DNA of 64,000 nt from Steromphala cineraria (GCA_916613615.1 OU744734.1:36090801-36154800), one strand, 5' to 3'; shown: positions 18,178-29,295, counted from the first letter of the stretch. Numbers and translations: made by a program. The notes: generated from the sequence alone by a model not told the origin.

Positions 18178-19342
18178 GTAAGAATTCATCTTCCAATTCA
18201 AAATTTATCATTTATGCAGGAATGGATATGACCTTTTTGTCTCCCATATCTTCCCCTTTGTGCTTCCCATATTCTTAACTTGGAGTCTCCCCATATATCT
18301 CAATACCTTTTGAAAAATAGATGAACAGATTTGGTATTATTTTATATAAATCATTTAATCTGTTTCAACCAATACGAATCTGGATTAAGAAAGCAATGTA
18401 GTTAGTCATGTTAACTTTCTAAAATTTCTGAATATGTATGAAGTTTTCAATAAATGGTAACCTTATTTGAAATTATATTTCTTGTTTTAGCTATGAATTA
18501 AAACACAACATTTCAGTATTTCTTGCTTTACGTACCCTCTTTTTAAGAGGACAACAAGGGTTCAAGGACGGCACCATTTTGACTCCCCTTCTCCAATTGT
18601 GACTATAGGCCTCGCATGCTCTTGCTCATTTGGTTTTAAGTGTTATATTTAAATAAAATTTGAAACATTAATGCTTCAAAATGCTTATAAAGTAAATTGT
18701 TATTTCTGAAGAAAACCTAGCCAAATATTATACCTCTTCCGCCAAGTACCACAATAATGCTCTAAGAACACCTTTGTGTTAAAAGGGTCTCAAAAATCTT
18801 TCTACAAATTTTCTTGGAAATCTTGTTTATCTTGGGGTTTTATTTTTCCATCTTATCATAAACAATTTCTGCAACACAAATCCTTTACATGTGCAGAGAC
18901 AAGGGAACTTGCATGAATGCCTACATTTTTGCACCTCGTCCTTTTAAAATGATCAAATATTTTCCTAGACAGCTTCTGCGTTATCAACGCGTGAATAACT
19001 CAAATAATAAACTCTTTTCTGCGCTGTGTCTGGAAAAGTGCACAAATGACCCTATAGATTGGGTGGAATGGCAGATATATAACAAACCAAGAAAAAGTTA
19101 TAACGCAATGTCTTTGATGTGCATTATTTAGTACCGGCACCAATATTGACAAATGAATGTAAGTGAACATTTATGTTTCTTTAAGAGATTGCTTTGAATT
19201 GGAACAAAGAAATTGCATTGGACGGGGTCAAAATGACATGGGATCAGTGTTCAGGTTTTCGTTTGTATTTTTCAAGTTGACCTGCTTTCATTTTACATGT
19301 TTTGGAGTTGTAATTTCTCTTGATAAGGAAGCAATTTTTTAG
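18178..19342. other. Non-coding, shared by the units
   Basis: Includes a stretch near 18880-19130 that is similar in all units and open on the plus strand in units 1 and 2, but its start differs in each copy and unit 3 has an extra base; I do not call it coding. Confidence 0.45.
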
Positions 19343-19661
19343 TTAAACCACCACTGGACTCATTACCTTATGGTGGTGTGGTGGTTTGTGTGCTTAGGCA
19401 ACCCCGAGATCTATGCCAGCTGGAGCTTACATCCTCCTGGTAGGGTCACCCAAGCTTGACAGGTCGACGGGTAAAAGCCAGACCAAATTTGAGTCTTTCC
19501 TAAACCTGCTTTCTATCTCTTACTATGCCTTTTTTTCGTCTTTCCCCTCGCCCTTTTGATCCCTTTCTCCTTGATCTGTCTACTCTCTTTTGGATGGCAA
19601 CATCCACGTGTTTAATAACGGATATATTGTTCAAAACATGTTAAAACCCAACTCACTCACT
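19343..19661 (+). mobile_element. Retroelement fragment ending CCCAACTCACTCACTT
   Basis: Begins TAAACCACCACTGGACTC, carries GGTAGGGTCACCCAAGCTTGACAGG, and ends in an ACTCACTCACTT tail. The same element is at 43091-43408 and 62121-62448. Non-coding; the family is not identified (SINE or LINE UTR). Confidence 0.5.
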
Positions 19662-20493
19662 TCAGTTAAAATATGAATTTGTCATGTTGGATGAGCAATC
19701 TCTGTTATTAATTTTGAACAATTGAGTAAGTTTATATTAGATGAGATGCTTGAAAAAGAATATTTCTGGTCCTTGGTGTCATAAAGAATATATGGAATAT
19801 TTTATATTTATCATTTACAATGTACATAGTCATTAAAAACAACAAGACAAGGGTATTTTTATTTTACAAGTTCAATACTGAAATGACATCGATGTTTGAG
19901 CATTTTGCTTCCGGTGAAAATTAACATCAACTCGCTAACTTGATTGTCTGACAGATAGTCACCTGGCCTCTAAATTTTGTCCGATTTCTCAGAATTAGGG
20001 GATGGGCTATAAACCGAGAATGACCCCAACCTGCTCAACCCTGACAAAAAGGGGGGTGGTCTTTTGCTCGAGTATGGTCTTATACCTGCAAGGATACGGT
20101 ATTACCTAAGGAAGAACCCATTCACGCCTAGAATGATTAAATTCCAAATTCCACTGAAAATTCGACATTTTCCAAAAAAATGGATTTTGATATTGCAACA
20201 CCTCCCTTCTCCCTCTCCACTTCCCAAATGGATCATCACCCCTATACAATACAACTCTTGCTCCAACTAGGGGCACAAATTTCTTCGATACGAAATAAAA
20301 AACAATTCCAGTTTTTTACTTTGAAGTTGCTTTTGTACTGTTAATTTCCTGCATCGGCCAAGCATTTAAATCCGATTTTATAGTGAATTGGCAATTTGTG
20401 ATTTGACATTTTGGTGCGGATAAAATAATTGATTGTCATCATTTACAGCATCTACAATCCAGCAACAAAGATCATATAATCATTAACATTACC
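19662..20493. other. Non-coding, shared by the units
   Basis: Aligns with 43409-44235 and, in shortened form, with 62449-62850. No gene seen. Confidence 0.55.
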
Positions 20494-20739
20494 TTGTCCC
20501 TGCAATGTATTTATTATTTATTATAGACTCAATTATTACAATTTAGTGCTTACTTCATCATCATATCTTACATATTATTTTCTATCATTACCACGTCAGT
20601 AAGCATTCTTAATAATCATTGCTTTAATTGTATATAACTTAATCATACTTACCTTCATGTACATACCTTACTACCTATTCTCCATTCCTTGGGGGCTCTC
20701 GGTTTTCTCATCCTCCATTCCACCATTCAAAACCTCATT

Positions 20740-20984
20740 TGGGCTCTTGCCCCCAACTCATAGGGGAGGTAACCCCGCCCTACTATTACACTTTTATTTC
20801 CTCTCTGCATCGTCCGAGTTCCACGAACTCCAGGGCACAGGGTTGCGGTTACCTCCCCATTCAAACCATTTATATACTTCTAAACCTAACGAGTCAGCCC
20901 CCAATGTTTGCCAATTTATTATTCATGTTGTTATTAAAATATTTTCTGCATACAACTTGTCATGTCTTTATTTCGAAGCACAAA
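20740..20984 (+). repeat. 245-bp direct repeat, left copy
   Basis: Every base matches 21654-21898 at a constant offset of 914. It contains one palindromic module (20763-20858) and an AT-rich tail ending TTATTTCGAAGCACAAA. Confidence 0.9.
20763..20858. repeat. Palindromic module 1
   Basis: Arms GGGGAGGTAACC (20763-20774) and GGTTACCTCCCC (20847-20858), perfect complements. Inside: CCCCGCC after the left arm, a small hairpin GAGTTC-CAC-GAACTC, CCAGGGCAC and GGTTGC before the right arm. Upstream lies a tight hairpin GGGC-TCTT-GCCC. Confidence 0.75.
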
Positions 20985-21355
20985 ATGGTAATTTATTATT
21001 TTTGTTTGTGCATTCGAAATAAGGACCATCTGCATATTCGTTTTTAACCCATTCCAACTTTTAGATAATCTTGCCTAATATTCATGTCCATCACAAAAAC
21101 TTTCTAACTCACATATTTCCTAAAGTTTGTATTAGTATTTAAAATATATTTGTTATGTCATTTATTTATTATATCACAATTATCAACTCCGATTTTTTAC
21201 CCATAATGCCAAGTGCGCATGCGCACCCTCTTCCTGCTTTTCACTTTTTCTGCCGCCATTGTCTTTGTTTATATTTTGCTTACCCACCCACCAACCCCAC
21301 TCTTACACCTTGGGCTGTTTCGTTAGTTATCCTTTTCTTAAATTCCTTTCTGGAA

Positions 21356-21432
21356 CTGGAGCCTCGCCTTATCATATTTTCCTCTAACTCGCCCGGGTTC
21401 AAAGGCCCCAGGGCACAAGGTTGCGGCTCCAG
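21356..21432. repeat. Palindromic module 2 (different arms, still complementary)
   Basis: Arms CTGGAGCC (21356-21363) and GGCTCCAG (21425-21432). The interior keeps CCAGGGCACAAGGTTGCGG. Compared with module 1 the arm sequence has changed on both sides so that pairing is kept. Confidence 0.7.
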
Positions 21433-21454
21433 CGTCCACAACATTCTATCCCTT

Positions 21455-21531
21455 AAGTGGGTAACCCCGCCTCCTCAGCAGCCCGGGCCCTGCATAGCGC
21501 CCCAGGGCAACAGGTAGCGGTTACATCACTT
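21455..21531. repeat. Palindromic module 3
   Basis: Arms AAGTGGGTAACC (21455-21466) and GGTTACATCACTT (21519-21531), complementary apart from a small bulge. The interior GCCCTGCATAGCGCCCCAGGGC can itself fold. Confidence 0.65.
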
Positions 21532-21580
21532 CTCAGGCTCCAGCCCTTAAAAACCTAGGGACATAATTTTTTACTATCGT

Positions 21581-21644
21581 GTAACCCCGCCTCCTAAGAA
21601 GCCCGGGCCCTGCATAGCGCCCCAGGGCAACAGGTTGCGGTTAC
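21581..21644. repeat. Palindromic module 4
   Basis: Near-copy of module 3 interior with arms GTAACC (21581-21586) and GGTTAC (21639-21644). Between modules 3 and 4 is a GGC-TCCA-GCC hairpin matching the GGGC-TCTT-GCCC one before modules 1 and 5. Confidence 0.65.
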
Positions 21645-21653
21645 ATCACTTCT

Positions 21654-21898
21654 TGGGCTCTTGCCCCCAACTCATAGGGGAGGTAACCCCGCCCTACTAT
21701 TACACTTTTATTTCCTCTCTGCATCGTCCGAGTTCCACGAACTCCAGGGCACAGGGTTGCGGTTACCTCCCCATTCAAACCATTTATATACTTCTAAACC
21801 TAACGAGTCAGCCCCCAATGTTTGCCAATTTATTATTCATGTTGTTATTAAAATATTTTCTGCATACAACTTGTCATGTCTTTATTTCGAAGCACAAA
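21654..21898 (+). repeat. 245-bp direct repeat, right copy
   Basis: Identical to 20740-20984 and ends exactly where the flank shared with units 2 and 3 resumes. Identity means either a recent duplication or homogenisation. Confidence 0.9.
21677..21772. repeat. Palindromic module 5
   Basis: Identical to module 1; part of the right 245-bp repeat. Confidence 0.75.
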
Positions 21899-22629
21899 CT
21901 GTAATTAACGTCAACAGAAATTTATGTTTTGACATTTCAGTCATTTCAACTTCAAACAATGATGAAAAACCTTGGTCCGACTAAAATCGATTAGAACGGA
22001 TGAACAGGATAAGAAAAACAAGACGATGTATTTATAACCAGAAATAAAAATGGCTGTTATGTGAAGTTTGTCACCATTTCTTGTTACAGATATTTCTGTG
22101 CTGTTATCCTTTTAGTGACAGGCTTTGAAAAACTTTATTTTTAAAAATAATTCAATGATCTAATTTCATATCCAATCATCCGAGGGTATCTTTTCCACAG
22201 TGAATAAATCTCATCAAAATGTTTACTTGCCAAACAATATTCCATACCACTATTCAATATTTACTATATCTCATTACTATCCATACATTTAGAAAAAGGT
22301 GTCACATGAAAGTTTGTGGAGCCATTTCAATGTGAACACCTTTTTGATGATTTGTAGGGCAATTGAAATCACTTGAGAACATTGACTTTCATAACTAAGT
22401 ATGTTTTAGAACTTCATTTACTTTTCCAAAAGATCTTTGAGCAGTTAATTTATAAAATTTGTTTTCTTTTTGTAGGATCTCTTTGTTTCCATTAGAATAC
22501 ATGTTCCAGTGTCTTTAAATAAAACATGAGTTAGTTAAGAAATATCCTACCCCATATTGCATGGAAAATTGATGCTATGATGCTTCTTCTTAACATGCTT
22601 TGCACTGTTTGGGGTATTAACAAGACTTT
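21899..22629. other. Non-coding, shared by the units
   Basis: Aligns with 44236-44950 and 62865-63600. No gene seen. Confidence 0.6.
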
Positions 22630-24700
22630 GTCAAAATCTATTTAAATGTTTAACATTGATGCCACACATCACAGTCTGTAATCAACATATTCTTGTTTCT
22701 TACACCTATCAAACTACAAAGTCATCATATCTTTTTTTCTATTCTACCATATTGCTATTTAAACTTGATGCTATTATTCTTCCTCCTAACATGTCCTTTT
22801 TGAAATCGACAAGAATTTGTCAAAATCCATGTAATACCGTATTCGTCTTATTAAGCGCCCCCTCCCTAATAAGCGCCTCCTCTTACAAATGTCCATATAA
22901 CAGAGCGCCCCCCCCCCCCCTTCATACGTAAAATGGCCTTGTACCTCTACTGCATAACCACGCAAAAGTAAAACACTGAAAATACATTACATTGAGTAAA
23001 ATAAAATTACTTTGGCTGTTTTAAATATAATTCTATTAAGTTATGATGCATATCAACTACTTGACACACACCGCATAAGTTTTTTAACCTGTCAAACTTG
23101 CCAACAGATCAGCCTGTTTTTGTTTCCCTATCACTGCAGTAATCCTGCTGTTCCTTTCTCCCCCCTGCAGTAATGATGCAGTGATATGTAAATATAATTA
23201 TCTGTCTGTCTGTCTGTCTGTCAGTAATGCAAGCTCCAAACACTGTGTTAATGAAGTCTTGCTTGCAAAGTCGATGCATGGAGCTTGTGAAGTTAGTGGA
23301 GGGAGGATATAGTAACGGCATGTTAAAATAACGATGTGAAGTTGTTTGATGTCCTTTTAAAAAAAGTTTGGCCTTATTGACTTGTTTTACTCAATACATG
23401 ACAATGAGATGATCCAATAATTAAAGATAACAAGGTAATTATGTCGTTTGAATGGATTAGTTGTTTCATTGACATTGATGACCGGTTCGTGTTTTCATTA
23501 CAATTATGACAGACACAAGCGGGGCATTTAATTGGCATTTATTGATTGCTTGTTAGTCAACTCAGGTTTGTTTATCTGTTTGTTTAGTAATTCTTTGATT
23601 ATCTTCAATTGGTCAAATGGCCATCATGGCACATTTGAAAATGCCAGGCGAGACCATCGAACTACTTTCATTCTCGTTCAGAATTCCGACAAGTGCTAGT
23701 TTCGCTTGTCTATAACGTATTCCTAATAAGCGCCTCCCCCTTCTGGGGTATCCTAATAAGCGCCCCCTTTGGATTTTTTAAAGCTAAGCGCCCGGGCGCT
23801 TAATAGGACAAATACGGTAGTTTAACATTGATGTCACACATGACAGTCTGTAATCAACATGTTCTTGTTTCTGACATTCATCCAACTACAATGTCTTTGT
23901 TCCTTTTTGACTATTCTACCATATTGCCTTTGAAACATAATTCAATGATTCTTCCCTTTAACTTTTTCTTTGTAAAATCAACGGGAATTTGTCAAAATCC
24001 ATGTAAATGTTTAACGTTAATGTCGTACATGACAGTCTGTAATCAACATATTCTTGTTTCTGACATCCATCCAACTACAAAGTCATCATACCTTTTTGTT
24101 TATCCTACCATATTGCAAATAAAACAAGGTGTTATGATTATACCCTTTAACATGTTCATTGTAAAATCAACAAGAATAAGTTAAAATACATGTAATAGTT
24201 TAACATAAATGTAACACATCACAGTCTGTAATCAACATATTCTTGTTTCTGACATCCATCCAACTACAAAGTCAACATATCATTTTGTCTTTCCTACCAT
24301 ATTCCCATTGAAACATAATTCTATTATTCTTCCCTTTAACATTTTCTTTGTAAAATCAACAAGAATTTGTCAAAATCCATGTAAGTGTTTAACATTAATG
24401 TCAAAGATCACAGTCTGTAATCAACATATTCTTGTTTCTGACATCCATCCAACTACAAAGTCATAATACCGTTTTGTCTATCCTACCCCTTTTCCCATTG
24501 AAACATAATTCTATTATTCTTCCTTCGTACATGTCCTTTGTAAAATTAACAAGAGTTAGTCAAAATCCATGTTTTTGCAATCAACAAGGGTAAGTCAAAG
24601 TCTGTGTAATAGTTTAACACTTATCCATCACACTATAGTCTGTAATCAACATATTCTTGTTTATGACATCCATCCAACTACAAAGTCATCATGCCTTTCT
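22630..24700 (+). repeat. ~190-bp tandem array (unit 1, about six copies)
   Basis: The marker ACAGTCTGTAATCAACATAT recurs at 22671, 23843, 24032, 24231, 24410 and about 24635; the first gap is 189 bases once the inserted MITE is removed. Spacing ranges from 179 to 225 bases. The array also occurs in unit 2 (about three copies) and at the end of unit 3. Non-coding. Confidence 0.85.
22837..23817. mobile_element. 981-bp TA-flanked MITE-like element
   Basis: Termini CCGTATTCGTCTTATTAAGC and, in reverse complement, CCGTATTTGTCCTATTAAGC; flanked by TA at 22835-22836 and 23818-23819. Other copies of the satellite read GTAATAGTTTAAC, giving the empty site. TA duplication fits the Tc1/mariner/pogo group. 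Subterminal AATAAGCGCC motifs repeat at both ends. No transposase frame. A TCTG microsatellite (~23201-23222) lies inside. Confidence 0.82.
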
Positions 24701-24879
24701 CAAATAACAGTGAATTGGCAATGATTTGACCATAACACAACCAAAATTGACAAGTCTGTGGTTCAAAGACAAATAGACAAGGAAATGTAATTGTAGTGGT
24801 CATGACAAAATTCTCTGAATTCTACAACGTCACATTATGGCTTACTTTCAGAAATATAAACTTTTTGTAATTTAAGGGA

Positions 24880-25058
24880 AAAATCTTTGAGAAAAAGATG
24901 GAATTTTCATAATTTGTTCTCTGACTATTGATGATTGGTTTGTGTAATGAGATTTTTGACACTACCAATATAACACATTTAACATTAACGTACAATTATC
25001 AGTGAAAAATTGAAAATATGAAATTGTCATAAAACGTGCTACGTATACTGCCCCTTTA
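24880..25058 (-). mobile_element. MITE remnant, CTGCCCCT family (unit 1)
   Basis: Right half of the element that is complete at 46220-46551. The left half and ~170 bp beside it are missing in unit 1. Confidence 0.6.
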
Positions 25059-25238
25059 AATGAAACCTGAAAACAAGATGTCTGAACCTAGATGGTCATG
25101 CCTAGAGCTAAGCACTTGACTTGAATATACATTTCCGTCAGGGTAATGATGTAGATAGTGCTTTAAGGTAGCATTATTTGTTAATTGCATGTCAGGATAA
25201 CTCAGCCTTTTCAAAAGGTGAACCTGTCCGCATAGTTA

Positions 25239-25675
25239 CTCTTAAACCTAAATATTGCCATATCACACCAATTCTGATGTCTCTGCATTGGTTGCCTGTC
25301 GAAGCACGTATCGAATACAAGATCCTCAAACTTGCCTAGCACTGCATTCATGGCACAGCGACCCAGTATCTCCAAGAACTCCTCTCTCCCTATGTCCCAG
25401 CAAGAACTCTGCGGTCTTCCTCATCAAACCTTCTTTGTGTGCCCAAATGGAATCGCAAAACGTTCGGATATCAAACTTACCAGAACATGGCCTCAGTGAA
25501 ATGGAACTCCCTCCCTGATAAACTTAAACTATGTCCAACCCTAGACAACTTTAAATGTCACCTCAAGACCTATCTCTTCAAAAACTCTTACGGTATATCA
25601 ATTGACTTTACTGTTAGGGCTATGAGTATACCTAGTGTGGAGTTTGGCGCTATATAAATGGACACATTATTATGA
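25239..25675 (+). mobile_element. 5'-truncated LINE 3' end (CR1/L2-like)
   Basis: Translation in the plus strand, across one stop and a frame change, gives the C-terminus typical of CR1/L2-type reverse transcriptase proteins: HITPILMSLHWLPVEARIEY, then a PYVPARTLRSSSSNLL segment, then MASVKWNSLPDKL and FKCHLKTYLF. The end reads GGCGCTATATAAATGG...ATTATTATG, a usual tail for such elements. Unit 2 lacks it (46725-46735), so it is a private dead insertion. Confidence 0.85.
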
Positions 25676-27184
25676 ATATCCCTGGATCCTTCAATTACCA
25701 TCAATTTTCTGTGATTTTTCATCATTTTGTGTTGATTTTGTTAGAATAAAATCTTTGAAGGTTATTTAGAAGTAGTAAACGACAGATTTTTTTAACTTCC
25801 TTGTTGTGAAAACTTGTGTTAGTTTTTGGGGGTTATTAAGAATTGATATACATTAAGAACAGCAAATTTTCTAGGATGACAACTTCTTTATTTTTAAAAT
25901 CAGAAATTGTGATTTTCGCAATAAATACTATGTTGTCCAGAAATTCTTGCTATTCATTGTTTAAGAGACCTAGAAATTCTATCTTACAATGGTGAAAGCA
26001 GGTTAGATTTAGAAGTGGTATACATTAAAATAGCAAGATTTTTGGTATATCAACTTCTTAATTTTGAAAAAAAAAAATCACGATTTTCACAAATAAATTT
26101 TTTCCTAACAAATTTTGCTATTCTTTGCTATAAAAGACCTAGAAAGTCTATCTTACGCAGGTGAGAACAGGTAGAGAGCCTGACAGGCACTTAGATGTAG
26201 CTCTAACGACAGGTAATAACAATCCACAAGCAGAGGTGGGCTGCACTCTCGCTGTCAGTGTCCAAATGGCCTTATAATGCACCTACATTACCACAGGAAT
26301 ATCAGATTGATATCCCAGAACAGCATGACTCTTGTAATAGAGGTGCTTACCAGGCAGACAGATAATTTGAGCTGCCGTTAGGTATTTATAGAAATACATG
26401 GAGAAATATCTGCCTTTTTAAAGGGTAATTGAATTGTCTGTCAAAAGGAGATAGGGTTGGAATAGAACGACTCTTTGTTTCAGACGTTTAGAGGTATTGT
26501 CTTTTAGGATTTTTTTTTATAAGGATATGAGGTTTGTCTAAGCTCTCAGAAGGAACAGATATGTGGAGTCAAATATTTGAGCCTTTTGAAATTATATGTT
26601 TCAAGATTGATAAATTTGATTCAATATTTAGAAAACTAATAGGATTTATTAGTGTATTATGTTGTAGACCTTTTAATGCATGTCCAACGTTACATTGTAC
26701 AAAATAATGCCAATCTGCCGGCCCAGTAACTTAAAATTCTAAGGTTTCTTTTCAATTAGCCATATAAGTTTACAAAATATCACTTTTAAGCTGGCTACTG
26801 TTCAGGCCTGTTTCATACATTGATGATTGTCGTGATTTAAGGAATATTGACATACACATAATGTAAGCTTTCAACATTTACCTAAATCAAACAGCCCAGA
26901 TTTAAATAGTATACTGCCATGTTGACATCACAATTTACTTGTGTCTCAGTGTAAGGTATGGAATTAACCCTAGAATCTCAGACTATTCTTCCATCACCCA
27001 TCTAGTGATAACAGACATCCTTTTTGCTGAACTTCCTATAAAAGAATGTCTATCAACTAAGCTTTAGACTTTGTCATGAAAGTTTATTCATTTACATTAT
27101 TTTTACGCTAATTCTTATTTTTTATTTTTTCACAAAACACAAAGTATTGGATCTCACATTGAAATGATTGTTTCCAAGTTAAAT
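25676..27184. other. Non-coding with a conserved block
   Basis: Aligns with 46735-48544. The stretch 26160-26400 is much better conserved (against 47540-47785) than its surroundings. There is no consistent reading frame, so I take it as conserved non-coding sequence. Confidence 0.45.
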
Positions 27185-27660
27185 TGTGAGTGAGTTATTG
27201 TTTTATGCCGCTTGGGTAATATTGCAGCCATTAGCGGTGCAAAATTGTGTACATGTGCAACTATGAAAAATATGACCTCATGACAAGGAAGAAGCTACAA
27301 AGATTCCATGTTGTACAAGCTGTATCTTGGTAAGAAGCATTCTTGAATCGCCAAGTACCTTCTGGATATTGGTCCAAATGGAAGCTTAATCTCATTGTGG
27401 ACTTGATTACGGGCTATTTGAGTCCTGCAACGTTAAGTGACGGCCATCAGGCATGTGGGTCCCTACGCTATTTCTGATACAACACCATCTATCTGGGGAC
27501 CACTTAGATTGTGGATGTGCACCCTGGGCTAAATATACACCATACAGCCCCGAGACTTCGGAGTCGTCTCCCTTCATTGGAATCACTCTATTCTGATGAA
27601 GCAGACGAGTTCTGCTGATCAGCTTCCTGATTGGCTATCAATTCCAATAGGACAAACTGT
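27185..27660 (+). repeat. SINE-like start and conserved block
   Basis: Begins TGTGAGTGAGTTATTGTTTT, then ATGCCGCTTGGGTAATATTG, resembling abundant mollusc short repeats. The following 400 bases are strongly conserved with 48545-49020. No frame stays open. Origin as a SINE is inference from resemblance. Confidence 0.4.
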
Positions 27661-28339
27661 TGAGGTAATATGTAGCTGAAATTGAAAGGTCTGCATTTTT
27701 GGCTATACTGCAAAATTGTCACAAACTCAAATATTTAAAGTTTGAGTAAACAAAGCTCCTGAATAAATGCATGACTTAAAAGTACACTAGACTTTTGAGA
27801 GAAAGCATTTAAGGTTTTCTTGTCACACATATTTTTCAACAAACATGGAAGATTTACAAATTCATGAAGAATTTGGGATTTTTTTCTTAAACTCAGGGTA
27901 TTTAGCAAGTGCCAAAAGCATGTGTATTCATTTCATAAAGACGGCATCTATATGATCAAACTCATGATATGATCATTATTGGCAAATTAAATGTTAATTT
28001 GAAAGTTGATATTGTGATTTTTGAAATATATCGAAATGACCTTGGTTCAGACAGTTTTGACCTTGGTTCAGATACTTATGAATTAACTTTATTTGGATTT
28101 GTTATATATAACAATTGTCTGTCAAATGCTAAGGAAACATGAAACTTTCAATCAACACATGTAAGATGTGAGTTTATGATTCTGGTTATATCTTCTCGAT
28201 ACTAGACAATGAAATTGCCATATCATATGTTATGACAGGAATATTGACATTTGGGTATCATGAAAAAATTAAATAGAGCCAGTACGTGTCTCTGTAGCTC
28301 AACAGTATTCATATCAATTTTGCTTTAGGGTTTGGCAAA
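27661..28339. other. Non-coding, shared with unit 2
   Basis: Aligns with 49021-49669. Contains a direct GACCTTGGTTCAGA doublet near 28038-28075. No gene seen. Confidence 0.55.
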
Positions 28340-28760
28340 TGTGGTTCCCTCTTACTTTGGGCTATAGGGTCACCAAATGTACAACTTTTTGGCCTTATGC
28401 TTCTGGAGAAGAAGACAAGAATAGTTTTTCAGGGTGTGGCCCCTGAGGCCTTTATTAGGGGCCACAAGGTCACATAAGGTACAATTTATAATCCTGACTA
28501 GTCAAGGAGTTTGTACACAAAATTTCAGCTTTCTTGGTCTTATGCTTCTGGACAAGAAGATGAAAAAAGTTTTTTAGGGTGTGGCCCCTTTGACCTTTAT
28601 TAGGGGCCACAGGGCCACCAAAGCTACAATTTATAATCCTCACGAGTCAAGGAGTCTGTACACAAGTTTCCGCTTTCTAGGCCTTCTGCTTCTGGAGAAG
28701 AAGATGAAAATAGGTTTTACGAGCATGGCTCCTGTGGCCCTTTTATTTTCTCTCAGTAAT
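28340..28760 (-). repeat. 145-bp repeats at the unit 1/unit 2 boundary
   Basis: The marker TTCTGGA(G/C)AAGAAG occurs at 28401, 28546 and 28690, spacing 145 and 144. The unit 2/unit 3 boundary has two markers only. The family is the same as the 37764-38640 array, in the opposite orientation. Confidence 0.85.
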
Positions 28761-29295
28761 TAGACGATTTTTCATAATGAAGACACAGAAGACATTTATA
28801 TTTTAATTACAGTAGTTTTATTTTCTGGTTGACTAAACAATACAGTCAGTATTTCAACTTGTGTTCCACAGATGTTGTCAAAATATACTCCACAGATCAC
28901 ATGTAACAAGGATGAACATGCTGTTCAATAAAACAGTATAAACCTAACCAACAGTTGACAAACAGCTGGGTTGTCAAAGAAATTCCTTGACATTAATATT
29001 CCAGTAAAAAAATTTGAATCCAATTTCTATACATTGTTCTTATGGGATGTGGTTAAGTAACCTTTCATCTTCATCATATAAATTATTTATACAAAAATCC
29101 ATTCATATTGATATATCAACATTTTTGTAAATCTTTGTTTAAACAATTTTCATTTGGATCATAGAGGTGTCAAAATAGTATAAAATAATTCTTTTACAAA
29201 GTACACCCCATAAAATAAGTACAGGATCACCCATCTTTTCAATATCTTTGGATAATATCTATCATTGTATGTAGCAGGAAAGAACATCCATTATT
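28761..29295. other. Non-coding, shared by the units
   Basis: Counterpart of 136-679. No gene seen. Confidence 0.6.

Larger units (their letters stand above)
20494..21898. mobile_element. Composite repeat insertion with palindromic modules (unit 1 only)
   Basis: Units 2 and 3 run straight through this site (44232 and 62860 regions), so ~1.4 kb was inserted here. It contains five modules bounded by complementary arms, an exact 245-bp direct repeat (20740-20984 and 21654-21898), and an inverted copy of its own terminal motif (20968-20984 against 21005-21022). The right end of the insertion coincides with the end of the second direct repeat. No coding potential, no clear target duplication. The class is unknown. 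Confidence 0.7.
1..28619. repeat. Tandem segmental duplication, unit 1
   Basis: First of three directly repeated genomic segments. Position 1 aligns with 28620 and 49778, and the order of landmarks is the same in each: 145-bp repeat, tRNA-like modules, minus-strand receptor exon, plus-strand short exons, MITEs, conserved blocks, ~190-bp array. It is about 7.5 kb longer than unit 2, mostly from a DIRS element, a composite repeat, a TA-flanked MITE and a LINE fragment that unit 2 lacks. The true left edge may lie outside the window because base 1 is already inside the junction repeat. Confidence 0.93.

Noticed and set aside
18880..19135. Plus-strand frame with YIFAPRPFKMIKYFPRQLLR
   Set aside because: The N-terminal part differs in every unit, unit 3 has an extra base, and no consistent donor follows.
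20657..21022. Open frames of ~100-120 codons in the composite repeat
   Set aside because: Two overlapping frames are open in the same DNA, both repeated with the 245-bp block; no domain resemblance, and the DNA is built of palindromes.
21480..21650. HDV-like or hammerhead ribozyme in the palindromic modules
   Set aside because: GGGCAACA looks HDV-like, but the nested pseudoknot stems and catalytic C region are not present in order; no CTGATGA...GAAA core either.
20740..21898. Miniature LTR (TRIM) element
   Set aside because: The left 245-bp copy is not at the insertion edge, no primer-binding site or polypurine tract is seen, and no target duplication is found.
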